Made by a program: the position numbers and the translations under genes. A stretch of 38,884 nucleotides of DNA from an uncultured Lachnospiraceae bacterium (lineage in GTDB: Bacteria; Bacillota; Clostridia; Lachnospirales; Lachnospiraceae), in contig CANQBN010000003.1 of assembly GCA_947588855.1 (NCBI GenBank), forward strand, positions 1-38,884, given 5' to 3'. Position 1 is the first letter of the stretch. Each line of letters opens with the position of its first letter. Below are positions 27,563-36,714 of the stretch, one piece after another. A model generated the notes under the pieces. That model was not told the origin of the DNA. It saw only the letters and a program-made list of their open reading frames with translations, and did no database searches.

Positions 27563-28507
27563 ATGTCCAAACAAGAACCTGTCCATAAGCACGACCGCGT
27601 ATTGGAAATCTATACGCGTCTAATGGAAGGTGAAGTCATTAAGAAGCAAGATCTGGCAGAAAAATACGGTGTCAGCCCCCGCTCCATCCAACGGGACATT
27701 GATTCAATCCGTGACTATCTTTCCAATCATATTGCAAAAATTGGAAATGGAACAGATATCATTTACGACTATATTGCGGGAGGATTCCGGGCCATCAGTC
27801 CACGCCCCGTCACTCTTACTAACGCCGAACTTTTTACAACGGCTAAAATCCTGCTGGAAAGCCGCGCATTGGTCAAGGATGAGATGAAACGTATCATAAC
27901 GGAGCTAATCAAAGCTGGACTCCCCATATCGGACAGGAAGAAGATGTCAGAACTGATTCAGAATGAACTATTCCATTATGTGGAACCACATCATGGGAAA
28001 GTACTGGTAAACCAGATATGGGAACTCGGAAGCGCTGTATATAGGCATCATCTGGTGGAACTCGAATATCAGAAAACTAATGGGGAAATTACAAGAGCCG
28101 TTATAAAACCAGTTGGAATCATGAATTCGGAATACTACTTTTACTTGATTGCTTACATTGGAGATAAAGATACAAAGTACCCCGGATACCCCACTGTGTA
28201 CCGAATTGATCGAATCTCTCACTATAAGATACAGGAAAATGTTTTCCGTGTTCCCTACCGCAATCGGTTTGAAGAAGGAGAATTTCGGAAAAGGATTCCA
28301 TTCATGTATACGGGCAAACTACATCGGGCCAAATTTATTTATAAAGGCTCTGATATCAATGCCATTCTGGATCGGCTGCCAACAGCAAAAGCCGAACGGC
28401 AGAAAGACGGAAATTATATAGTTACTGCGGAAGTGTTTGGAGAGGCCGGACTTAATATGTGGCTAAAAGGGCAAAATATAGAATATTTTGACAATCCTTC
28501 TGAATAA
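27563..28507 (+). CDS. WYL-domain transcriptional regulator
   Basis: N-terminal HTH (RVLEIYTRLMEGEVIKKQDLAEKYGVSPRSIQRDIDSIRDYL) and WYL-type middle domain (YRHHLVELEYQKTNGEITRAVIKPVGIMNSEYYFYLIAY). Confidence 0.88.
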   Translation: MSKQEPVHKHDRVLEIYTRLMEGEVIKKQDLAEKYGVSPRSIQRDIDSIRDYLSNHIAKIGNGTDIIYDYIAGGFRAISPRPVTLTNAELFTTAKILLESRALVKDEMKRIITELIKAGLPISDRKKMSELIQNELFHYVEPHHGKVLVNQIWELGSAVYRHHLVELEYQKTNGEITRAVIKPVGIMNSEYYFYLIAYIGDKDTKYPGYPTVYRIDRISHYKIQENVFRVPYRNRFEEGEFRKRIPFMYTGKLHRAKFIYKGSDINAILDRLPTAKAERQKDGNYIVTAEVFGEAGLNMWLKGQNIEYFDNPSE

Positions 28508-28576
28508 GTTCCGGCATTATAAGATTGCATCTCCCGAAAAAAGGAGATAATATATCAAAACAGAGGAGGCATAATA

Positions 28577-29143
28577 ATGAGCGAAAAGAAAAAGGATACT
28601 TATGTGAAAAAGAAAAGAGATATGATCTACCAAAACATAGAATCTATGCAGTCCGTCGTGAATGTTGTCAACGAAGCAGCCGAAGCTTTGAATGACAAAA
28701 CCCGCACAATTAAGGAGAGTGCTATTCCGGAGGTATTGGCCGGAGCATTGGGGGCCGGGATAGGCGGCGTCGGATCTTTTGCCGCACTGTATGGTCTCGG
28801 TTCAGTAGTGGGGCTGTCTGCCGCCGGAATCACATCCGGTCTTGCGACCGCAGGTGCCGTTGTCGGAGGCGGAATGGTTGCGGGGATTTTTGTTCTTGCT
28901 TCACCGGTCGCCGGTTTGGCGGCCGCCGGAGTAGGCGTTGCCTCTCATCTGAAAAACAAACAGCTCCGGCAGGAAAAAGAACGTTTATACAAAGAAGCCA
29001 TTAAAAAGCATGATGCCATCATTAAAGCATTGAAAGCGGAAGCAGACGCAGATCAGGAAAGGATCGATTATCTTCAAAGTCTGAATATTCTCCTGCAACA
29101 GGCAATCAAGAATTTGGGAAAGGATCTGGGTACGGCGTCATGA
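28577..29143 (+). CDS. Glycine-rich (glycine-zipper-like) membrane protein of unknown function
   Basis: 188 aa; AGALGAGIGGVGSFAALYGLGSVVGLSAAGITSGLATAGAVVGGGMVAGIFVLASPVAGLAAAGVGVA flanked by coiled-coil-like charged segments. Confidence 0.75.
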   Translation: MSEKKKDTYVKKKRDMIYQNIESMQSVVNVVNEAAEALNDKTRTIKESAIPEVLAGALGAGIGGVGSFAALYGLGSVVGLSAAGITSGLATAGAVVGGGMVAGIFVLASPVAGLAAAGVGVASHLKNKQLRQEKERLYKEAIKKHDAIIKALKAEADADQERIDYLQSLNILLQQAIKNLGKDLGTAS

Positions 29144-30519
29144 GCAAATACCATTACAGCGAATTGGAGCAGCAGCTGAATAACGTTCTTGCTTATCAGT
29201 CCAAAGAGCTGTCAGAGATTCATCGGCCGTCTCTGTCCGAAGTTAATGACCGAATATCCGAAAGTGAAGCATTGCTCCGAAGCCTTGGATATAGCGCGCA
29301 GCTGGAGGACTTGAAAAAAACAAAACAGCGGCCTTCCTCTAATCTGTCTAGAAAGGTTATGGTTGTTCCATCATGGGAACATCTATGTCTGGAAGCGGAA
29401 GAGAGCATAGGGACAGGATGTACACTGGAAGATCTGTTTACTCCTGAAGAACTGGTAAATAATGAAATTGCTATTCAGAAGTTAAATGAAGAATATAAGG
29501 CCCTCCATCGTTTAGATAAATATGATATTGCAATCAGCGCTTCAGCAGGATTACTCGGCGCCGCCGTTGATATTTTACTGGTTGGTATTCCGCAAAGGAC
29601 TCCTGATGGTCTTAAAGGCGGCACCCTTGCAAATTATGTAAGAGACTGGTTTAACAAAAAGTTTCCGGAAGAAGAAATGGAAAAGCTTGCAAATTCTAAG
29701 GCTAGCAAAGTTCCGTATGATGCACAGGATAATCGAAATACTTCAATATGGGTCGAGGGATTATCTGCATATTATCATCGCCTTCTTTCACTGGGACATG
29801 ATCCTTTGCTTGGTCTTATTTTCGGGGTCGCAGATATACTTACCGGCCGAATGACAACGATCGATAAGACAGGGAAAATCGTTTCCCAAGTGATGGAAAA
29901 CTATGCTGACAGGAAAGAAAGTGATATTTTTGCTGCTATCGCAAAACAAATTCTTCATTTCAAATCCGATATCACGACATCTATGGGACTGCCTGCGCCG
30001 TTAATGGGGCTGTTTAACCTGCTCCAATTCGGAAGTATCGGGGAAGAAGAACAGACGATAGCAGAAATCGTGCAGGGAATGTATTACGAGGGCTACGATT
30101 TTATTCACTTTTGCACCCTATCTATTCCAGTAATGATTGTCGAAGTCGTCACCCGGATTGGATATGGGATTAAGAGAATTAAGGAGGGGCATTCTATAAA
30201 GGAATCCATACCGTTTTCTCTGAATCGCGAGAAACATCCAAAACTTGCGACTATGCTCTTTATCGGCCATTCAGCTGCTACGGCTATAAACGCTGGGAAA
30301 GTATATTTCACGAAAAATCCAATGGCAATCAATTATCCGCAATGGCTTGCTTTTGCAAAATATTCCTACCAGCAACTGAAATGGGCCCTTGTCGAGAAGC
30401 CCAATGCAAGCGATGCCTATGTTCGTGGGATTTTGAATGAAGAACTTACTGAAGTTCTTGGCTCTGGTGATGAGACCTTTGCCGAGGCCTCTGCAGATTA
30501 TATAGTAGTATTTGAATAA
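29140..30519 (+). CDS. Large hypothetical protein with hydrophobic segments, overlapping upstream gene
   Basis: 459 aa; ATGA 4-bp overlap with 28577..29143; segments AISASAGLLGAAVDILLVGI, FCTLSIPVMIVEVVTRIGYGI. Confidence 0.75.
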   Translation: MSKYHYSELEQQLNNVLAYQSKELSEIHRPSLSEVNDRISESEALLRSLGYSAQLEDLKKTKQRPSSNLSRKVMVVPSWEHLCLEAEESIGTGCTLEDLFTPEELVNNEIAIQKLNEEYKALHRLDKYDIAISASAGLLGAAVDILLVGIPQRTPDGLKGGTLANYVRDWFNKKFPEEEMEKLANSKASKVPYDAQDNRNTSIWVEGLSAYYHRLLSLGHDPLLGLIFGVADILTGRMTTIDKTGKIVSQVMENYADRKESDIFAAIAKQILHFKSDITTSMGLPAPLMGLFNLLQFGSIGEEEQTIAEIVQGMYYEGYDFIHFCTLSIPVMIVEVVTRIGYGIKRIKEGHSIKESIPFSLNREKHPKLATMLFIGHSAATAINAGKVYFTKNPMAINYPQWLAFAKYSYQQLKWALVEKPNASDAYVRGILNEELTEVLGSGDETFAEASADYIVVFE

Positions 30520-30631
30520 CTTGGTTCATACTGGAATATATTCCTAGAGTCTCTGATGACACAGACATACTTATGGTTGATACATACTGAATACGTGCCC
30601 CTTATTCAAACCAAACATAATTTATAGAAAA

Positions 30632-30681
30632 AGTCGTTCTGATATAATTAGTCGTTCTGATATAATTCAGAACGGCTTTTT
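30632..30681 (+). terminator. Intrinsic terminator with tandemly duplicated 5' arm
   Basis: AGTCGTTCTGATATAATT repeated twice (30632-30649, 30650-30667); GTCGTTCTGA pairs with TCAGAACGGC then TTTTTT. Confidence 0.8.
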
Positions 30682-30765
30682 TCTAGGCCATTCTAGAGAT
30701 TTAATTTTAGACCTGAGTTCCAAGCAAAAGCTTTTAACAGCCTCCATCCGGAGGATCTCCCAAAC

Positions 30766-31326
30766 TTATTTATCTTCGAGTACATGATAGAAAGAGAAAT
30801 ATAAATTTGCAATCCCCCGTAATATTGAAAGCAGTATATTCAAGGTTAAATATATTTCAATGAAAAGAACTATCGTACTCATGAATAGCGGCAATCCAAT
30901 TCCCTTCAAGAATAAGTAGAAGAAAATAAGTAGCAGTAAAAATATTTCAGAAAATAGGGAGTGAGAAAATTGAATGTGTAGATCCTGATGTAATGTGAGC
31001 GGCTTTTTATATAATGTCTTTGTTGTTATTATTTTGAGTTGCTCAACACTTTCAACACTACTAGTTAGCAATAATGTTATGAGCATGATAGTAAATCCAA
31101 TCAAAATTGAGATCGCACTTGGTAAAAGTTCGGACAAACCATCAAGGGCTATCTCTATTTTCCGTTCTCTAAAATAGAGAGACACGCAAATTAGGGAAAC
31201 CAACAGGGGGATAACGATTTCAAAAACCACTTCGTTTTTTCTTATTGAGCAATAATAGTCTTTTATAGGAAATAACCATTCCATGTAGATATATTGTCCT
31301 AAACCACGAGTTGACCGTTTTTTCAT
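30766..31326 (-). CDS. Multi-TM membrane protein of unknown function
   Basis: 186 aa, about four hydrophobic segments (VIPLLVSLICVSLYF; SAISILIGFTIMLITLLLT; IFLLLLIFFYLFLKGI; FMSTIVLFIEIYLTLNILL); ATGA overlap with upstream gene. Confidence 0.75.
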   Translation of the reverse strand: MKKRSTRGLGQYIYMEWLFPIKDYYCSIRKNEVVFEIVIPLLVSLICVSLYFRERKIEIALDGLSELLPSAISILIGFTIMLITLLLTSSVESVEQLKIITTKTLYKKPLTLHQDLHIQFSHSLFSEIFLLLLIFFYLFLKGIGLPLFMSTIVLFIEIYLTLNILLSILRGIANLYFSFYHVLEDK

Positions 31327-32207
31327 TCAATTACACCTAACACTTCCTCTATTTTTGCAAAAATAGAATAAGAATCAACAATTCCATTAGGAGTCAATTC
31401 AACAGATACTTCTTCTATTCGTTTGCCCCCTAAAGAATCAATCATTATATTCATTTTGTTAATGTCCTTGCCATAAAGACGAATTCGAGTTACCCTGGCT
31501 CCTTCTGTAGCAATAGATAGAAAAGTTTGCTTCAACGCTCTTTTGGGTAAGCTTTGTCTGGGCCTTGATTTCAATGTCATTAACAAGTCATTTTGAGAAT
31601 TTGCATCAACATCCATGAGATTCAGATAGCCACTCCCAAGAACTTTTTTCTCCACAAAGAGCTGTGCCACGGAAATCCTATCAGCAGTATCTAAAGCTGT
31701 CAAAAAATCATCTGAGGGAATAATACTTGCCCAGAGGTCAAAAATATCGTCCATTCCTTGTTGCAATAAAAAGGTATGTAGCAATTTATTAAAATATTTT
31801 ATTACGCCACCCATCGTTACACCACTGCGACGCTCCTCAAAAATAGTATATGCCTCATTCTCATCAATACGCATGCACATATGTGTCAGCTCTTTATCGC
31901 CTTCGTCAAGTCTCTTATCAGTAGGACGTTCTGATCCGTCTGTGCTGGACATATAGTCGGGAGAATGGTTGTACTTGCAAGATTTAAAAATTATTTTATA
32001 GAGGTGTAACCCTTGCTTTGTTTCATCCCTAATGCTCGATAAAGCAACAGCCTTATTGTTTTTCTCGTCACGAAACAGTTTATCCCTCTCGGCCAAGCTA
32101 TTTACATACTCCAAAAAGCGGCAGAAAAGCTGAGGATCAAAATAATGCCTATCTCCGGAAGCGTATTCAATTCCCCAATAACTTAATTTCCTTTTATGAA
32201 CACTCAT
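31323..32207 (-). CDS. Soluble protein of unknown function paired with membrane protein
   Basis: MSVHKRKLSYWGIEYASGDRHYFDPQLFCRFLEYV...; GGAGG upstream of ATG at 32207; overlaps downstream membrane protein gene by 4 bp. Confidence 0.75.
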   Translation of the reverse strand: MSVHKRKLSYWGIEYASGDRHYFDPQLFCRFLEYVNSLAERDKLFRDEKNNKAVALSSIRDETKQGLHLYKIIFKSCKYNHSPDYMSSTDGSERPTDKRLDEGDKELTHMCMRIDENEAYTIFEERRSGVTMGGVIKYFNKLLHTFLLQQGMDDIFDLWASIIPSDDFLTALDTADRISVAQLFVEKKVLGSGYLNLMDVDANSQNDLLMTLKSRPRQSLPKRALKQTFLSIATEGARVTRIRLYGKDINKMNIMIDSLGGKRIEEVSVELTPNGIVDSYSIFAKIEEVLGVIE

Positions 32208-32605
32208 GTTGTATTTTTCCTCCACCCTTATAATGACTTGTCGTAGGGTTACATCCCATTTTAGCAGCTTCTTGGACTGTTATGTATCCATCCACTCGCG
32301 ACACCTCATAATCACCATAGATGTGTAATCCAACCATGCATAGTATATTCGTTTTAACGAAATAATGCAAGCATTTCAATACAGCATATTTAAGGTAACT
32401 TTAATTAGTAAAAAAATATTAAAGGGAGTGCTGTTTATGTCAATATCCAAATCTGTCACTTATTATTACCCCCTTCTTCCCTGAAACAACCTTCGCCGTT
32501 TCGAACAGCAATTCTAAGCATGATTTTAGTAATATAGACTCCACACAGAATTATGTATCAACAATACATCAATGAAAGTCCTTATCGATATGCCCCATTC
32601 AACCA

Positions 32606-32633
32606 GGCGGGATATTGTAAGAGATATCCCGCC
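32606..32633. repeat. Perfect inverted repeat (10-bp arms)
   Basis: GGCGGGATAT-TGTAAGAG-ATATCCCGCC, downstream of the relaxase gene; no T-tract. Confidence 0.8.
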
Positions 32634-32673
32634 GTTTCCTATACTATCAGAGAATCAATCACGATCATCATTA

Positions 32674-33357
32674 TTAGCAACCATATTTCTCAAACTCCTC
32701 CATACTGTCAAAGTACCGTATTTCAGGTTTTTCATAATTATATGGCAAATTATTGTCTCTCACCCATAAAGTATCTTCTGTATATGGTTCAAAATATATT
32801 GCTTCCATAGGCAAGCGCGCAGGATCATGTATGTACGTCTGTAGAATCCAATAAAAGTAGTTGGATATAGTCTTCTTTGGAACTCCAAATGATATTTGAT
32901 ATTTTAGTCCATCATAATAATTAACGGAGTTCATTGCAAAATGGATATGCAGATTCATTTCATTCCGATGGATCGCATACACAATCTGAAATCCACGTAC
33001 AAAAAAGAAATAAGCTATCTGATCTGCGAATTCATATAATTTACCCGATTGATATAATAATTGTTCTTCGTTCTCATCAAATCCCATAATCATATGATAA
33101 AGCTGTCTTCCTCCCTGCTTATTATATATTTTTTTGATTGTATAAAAGTTTAGGATCATTTCTCCAACATCATTCGGAGGCGTTCCAAAGGAATTCACAT
33201 ATAGGGGCGGTTCTTTTCCTCTTGCAGGATCTAGATTTGTTCTTGTAATATAGTATATAACTTTTTCCACTGCGTCAGGATTTTCATAATGTGAACCGAA
33301 TCCTGTTATTTTTGTGTATACTTTTTTACCTTCTTCTGCGAACTTAAAGTATGCCAA
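32674..33357 (-). CDS. Mini-relaxase, MobA/MobP-like HUH nuclease
   Basis: AVEKVIYYITRTNL, QLYHMIMGFDE, MNLHIHFAMNSVNYYDG (HxH); TTG start with AAGGAGGTG SD; preceded by MobC-like gene. Confidence 0.82.
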   Translation of the reverse strand: MAYFKFAEEGKKVYTKITGFGSHYENPDAVEKVIYYITRTNLDPARGKEPPLYVNSFGTPPNDVGEMILNFYTIKKIYNKQGGRQLYHMIMGFDENEEQLLYQSGKLYEFADQIAYFFFVRGFQIVYAIHRNEMNLHIHFAMNSVNYYDGLKYQISFGVPKKTISNYFYWILQTYIHDPARLPMEAIYFEPYTEDTLWVRDNNLPYNYEKPEIRYFDSMEEFEKYGC

Positions 33358-33629
33358 ATTTGATTCACCTCCTTAGTCAATTCTCTTAAATTCTTTTGTG
33401 CTGCTTCATTATCTCCAATAATGGTTTCTAATTCTTTGATCTGTGCTTGTAATGGGATTAATGACCGTATAATATTTTTCTCTTTCATACTATGGCTTTG
33501 ACATTGTGATATTGCAGTTTCTGTGACATACGCAGATACAGACATATGGTTCATTTTAGCTAACTCATTAATTTTATCCTTTTGTTCAGCTTTCATTCTT
33601 ATATCTAATCGCGTTCCTTTTCTCATCAT
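33306..33629 (-). CDS. MobC-like ribbon-helix-helix mobilization accessory protein
   Basis: RLDIRMKAEQKDKINELAKMNHMSVSAYVTETAI... then IRSLIPLQAQIKELETIIGDNEAAQKNLRELTKEVNQIWHTL. Confidence 0.75.
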   Translation of the reverse strand: MMRKGTRLDIRMKAEQKDKINELAKMNHMSVSAYVTETAISQCQSHSMKEKNIIRSLIPLQAQIKELETIIGDNEAAQKNLRELTKEVNQIWHTLSSQKKVKKYTQK

Positions 33630-33799
33630 ATCTCAAACATCTCCTTTTATTATATAATGACTAATGTCATGTTAGATTAGAGATAATATAATATATAATT
33701 ATTTCTAGTATTAATGAATATCTTAATTAATAAATATCTTAATATTCTAATTTAATAATTCCGATATATCACTTTATTTATTTTAATATCTATATGAAC

Positions 33800-33876
33800 A
33801 ATACACCGATCACTGATCATGGTGATGGGTGATGAAGAGCATCTCACCCATCACCATGATCAGTGATCGGTGTATT
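33800..33876. repeat. 33-bp perfect inverted repeat with 11-nt loop
   Basis: AATACACCGATCACTGATCATGGTGATGGGTGA (33800-33832) / TCACCCATCACCATGATCAGTGATCGGTGTATT (33844-33876), exact reverse complements. Confidence 0.97.
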
Positions 33877-33951
33877 ATATAACTCTTCCGTACATTTGCT
33901 GTACAAATTTCATTCGCCCATACGGAAGATTATGCTTTATGGGATATATCT

Positions 33952-34479
33952 CTACTTCTCGTCAAACCGTACCGCTTGATGCATATATCGTTCGAGAATT
34001 AAATTGAACCTATTTTCACGAGAATAAAGATCTTTAGTTTTCCACACGAGTTTATATCCGCTGTTAAAATTCACAGTGTTGATAAAAAAATGAATTTGCA
34101 TGCCCGCTGTGCCATTATCATACACTGCATATACGACCTGATGTCCTTTTTGAAAATAGGAATATCCCAATTTATAAACGAACGCTTTTAAGACCTCTAC
34201 ACTACCTAGGGCAGAAACCTCTTCGCGATTCAATAAAAACACTTCATGCATTATCCGTCGGCCCTTGCGATAATTAATCCCCCAAATTTCCTGTACATAG
34301 TTTATTTGGTCGATCATAGCCTCTATGCCATATCTACACACCACCCCAATACCGTTAATCATTAAACAGATCCCCCGATTGGATATATCAGCAGTTCCTG
34401 ATACAATACTTCGTAAAACATTATCAATAGCATTTTCACTAGAAAACTCTTTGGATTCATTATGTATTAATTTGCCCAT
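33952..34479 (-). CDS. Degenerate relaxase-like paralog
   Basis: AGMQIHFFINTVNFNSGYKL parallels MNLHIHFAMNSVNYYDGLKY of the neighbouring relaxase; first HxH histidine is Gln and the N-terminal YY motif is absent. Confidence 0.65.
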   Translation of the reverse strand: MGKLIHNESKEFSSENAIDNVLRSIVSGTADISNRGICLMINGIGVVCRYGIEAMIDQINYVQEIWGINYRKGRRIMHEVFLLNREEVSALGSVEVLKAFVYKLGYSYFQKGHQVVYAVYDNGTAGMQIHFFINTVNFNSGYKLVWKTKDLYSRENRFNLILERYMHQAVRFDEK

Positions 34480-34669
34480 GGTCTTATTTCTCCTTTGTAT
34501 AGAGTGGGAAAGTAACTGCCTGCATTTTTCATCGTTATACTTTTCCAGATAATATTTATATTATAGTAATGTTATATGTTAATATTTATTATTAATAGCT
34601 GTTAGCATATCAATATATAAAATTTAACATTCAAGTAAGATTATAAGCTTCACAGGAGGTGAGATAATT

Positions 34670-34855
34670 ATGCTTGATCAATATGACGAATTGGTAACAA
34701 TAGATGATTTATGCCAGATTCTTTCCATCGGATATAATGCTGCCTATATGCTTTTACGCACCCATCAAATTAACGCATTCAAGATTGGGCGGGTATGGAA
34801 GATTCCGAAAAAGGCGGTAGAGAACTACATTCTGTCTCAAAGCCGACTTATTTGA
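34670..34855 (+). CDS. Small HTH (excisionase-like) DNA-binding protein
   Basis: LVTIDDLCQILSIGYNAAYMLLRTHQINAFKIGRVWKIPKKAVENYI; CAGGAGGTGAG upstream. Confidence 0.8.
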   Translation: MLDQYDELVTIDDLCQILSIGYNAAYMLLRTHQINAFKIGRVWKIPKKAVENYILSQSRLI

Positions 34856-34924
34856 ATATATAGCAAAACCGATCTCTCCATTCCAATTATTCCTGCTCTT
34901 AATAATACTAAAAAAAAATCATAA

Positions 34925-34960
34925 GCAGGCGAAGGGATCCTCTGTGATCCTCTCGCCTGC
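34925..34960 (-). terminator. Intrinsic terminator-like hairpin
   Basis: GCAGGCGA...TCGCCTGC with inner GGATC/GATCC; on minus strand followed by TTATGATTTTTTTTT. Confidence 0.65.
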
Positions 34961-35281
34961 ATTGCTCATTCGAGCAAGCCTCCCTTTTTTTGAAATTCAA
35001 GCTTAGGCATCCTTTCATAAAACTCTGTTACTGTCATTGGTCTCTCCATCTTTTGCTGTCTCCTTCACATAAAATGGCAGGATAGAAGTTAAATCTACCC
35101 TGCCACTATATATCCGTTTATTTATACGGATAATTCACTGTGCTCTATGATTTCTTTTCCCTTCCTCCAGTTCATCATGAATTGATACCACTCAGATCCT
35201 TGGCAATTTCATATTATGGCATTTCCTTTCTCCATATCATTCTATACCCTTTCATGTATACGTACTAAACGATATAACAAG

Positions 35282-36442
35282 TTAGGGAACAGCTTTCATT
35301 AACACTTTCAATGCTTGTTCTTTCTTCTCGTCTGATACATGGGTATATATATCCATGCTTGTCGTAATTGTCGAGTGCCCAAGTAATTCCTGTACAATCT
35401 TCATAGATATATCCGATTCAATAAGCAGAGTTGCAAAAGTATGGCGTAGATCATGAAATCTGATAATCGGAAGATCATATTTTTCAAGAAACTGATGATA
35501 CTTATCATGAAAGACCCTCTGATCATAATAAATACCAAACGGATTTGCAAAAACCAGCCCTTGATCATTATACATATCTTTAGCAAGATTCTTATCATTT
35601 TCTTGTCGTTGCTTTTGCTCCAAAAGCGCTTCGTAGACAACATCCAGCATGGGAATCGTTCGTATGCTTTTCCTGGTTTTCGGCTCAAGGATTTCATAAT
35701 GAGCATGCCGGTGTCCGTTTGCGTCTGGTTCTTCATCTTCAATACGGCACAGACTATTTTTTACATGGATTTTCTTCTCAGAAAAGTCTATATTTTCCCA
35801 TTTTAAAGCCATAACTTCCCCTTTTCGTAATCCTGTATATACCGTTGTAATTATTATAGGATAAAGGTATTCACTCTTAGCCATATGTAGTATTTTCTCA
35901 ACGTCTTCCTTGCTAAGAACTTTTGCTTCATACCGTTGCTTTTTGGGAATAGTAGTATAAAGATTAGGATTCTCTGATATCATTCGCAATTTTATCGCCT
36001 GATTTAAAGCACTATTTATGATCGTTTCGATAGATCTGACAGTCTTACTATTGTAACCAGCAGCAATTTTATCATTATAGTATTTTTGCAGGTTATCAGT
36101 CGTTATTCTGTCTATTCTCATTTTTCCGATTTTACTATTCTCAATATGTACAGTATAAACAGAAATATACGAACCATATGTGGTAGCTTTAAGCTCATTC
36201 TTTTTATACTTTCTCAGAAACTCCAGCACCCATTCCTGAAAAGTCGGCAGAGAACGCGGAGGAGATGGCCCTGTTAAAGATACATTATCTGAAGACATCT
36301 TTACCTTTAACTTTTGTTTTACTTCGCCCTTTGTTTTCCCATAAACATAATGCCTGTTATACGCGGCATCAAAATATGATCCGCACCAACGATCGTCGCT
36401 CCGCTTATATATAGACCCCTCTCCGTTACATCTTCTTCCCAT
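35282..36442 (-). CDS. Tyrosine-family site-specific integrase
   Basis: TTVYTGLRKGEVMALKWENID, RFHDLRHTFATLLIESDISMKIVQELLGHSTITTSMDIYTHV catalytic motifs. Confidence 0.96.
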   Translation of the reverse strand: MGRRCNGEGSIYKRSDDRWCGSYFDAAYNRHYVYGKTKGEVKQKLKVKMSSDNVSLTGPSPPRSLPTFQEWVLEFLRKYKKNELKATTYGSYISVYTVHIENSKIGKMRIDRITTDNLQKYYNDKIAAGYNSKTVRSIETIINSALNQAIKLRMISENPNLYTTIPKKQRYEAKVLSKEDVEKILHMAKSEYLYPIIITTVYTGLRKGEVMALKWENIDFSEKKIHVKNSLCRIEDEEPDANGHRHAHYEILEPKTRKSIRTIPMLDVVYEALLEQKQRQENDKNLAKDMYNDQGLVFANPFGIYYDQRVFHDKYHQFLEKYDLPIIRFHDLRHTFATLLIESDISMKIVQELLGHSTITTSMDIYTHVSDEKKEQALKVLMKAVP

Positions 36443-36473
36443 TTTCTCTCCTTTCGGGCAATAAAAAAGGAAG

Positions 36474-36653
36474 CTAGATTGTTAGCTCCCTTTCTCCATT
36501 TACCCATTTATTAAATTTTTCTTTTGGTATTACTCGTTTTTTGCCTAGCTCCAGTGAAGGTATCGTTCCGTTCCGGACTAATTCGTAAGCGTAACTCCGA
36601 CTGATTCCAAGCATGTCTGCTATTTCTTGCATTGTGTAAACTATCTTGTCCAT
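36474..36653 (-). CDS. Excisionase-family HTH protein
   Basis: MDKIVYTMQEIADMLGISRSYAYELVRNGTIPSLELGKKRVIPKEKFNKWVNGERE; adjacent to integrase. Confidence 0.85.
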   Translation of the reverse strand: MDKIVYTMQEIADMLGISRSYAYELVRNGTIPSLELGKKRVIPKEKFNKWVNGERELTI

Positions 36654-36714
36654 AAGCTCCACCTCGCATATGATATTTCCGTATTTTCTACGGATTATCA
36701 TATGGTTATTGGTC

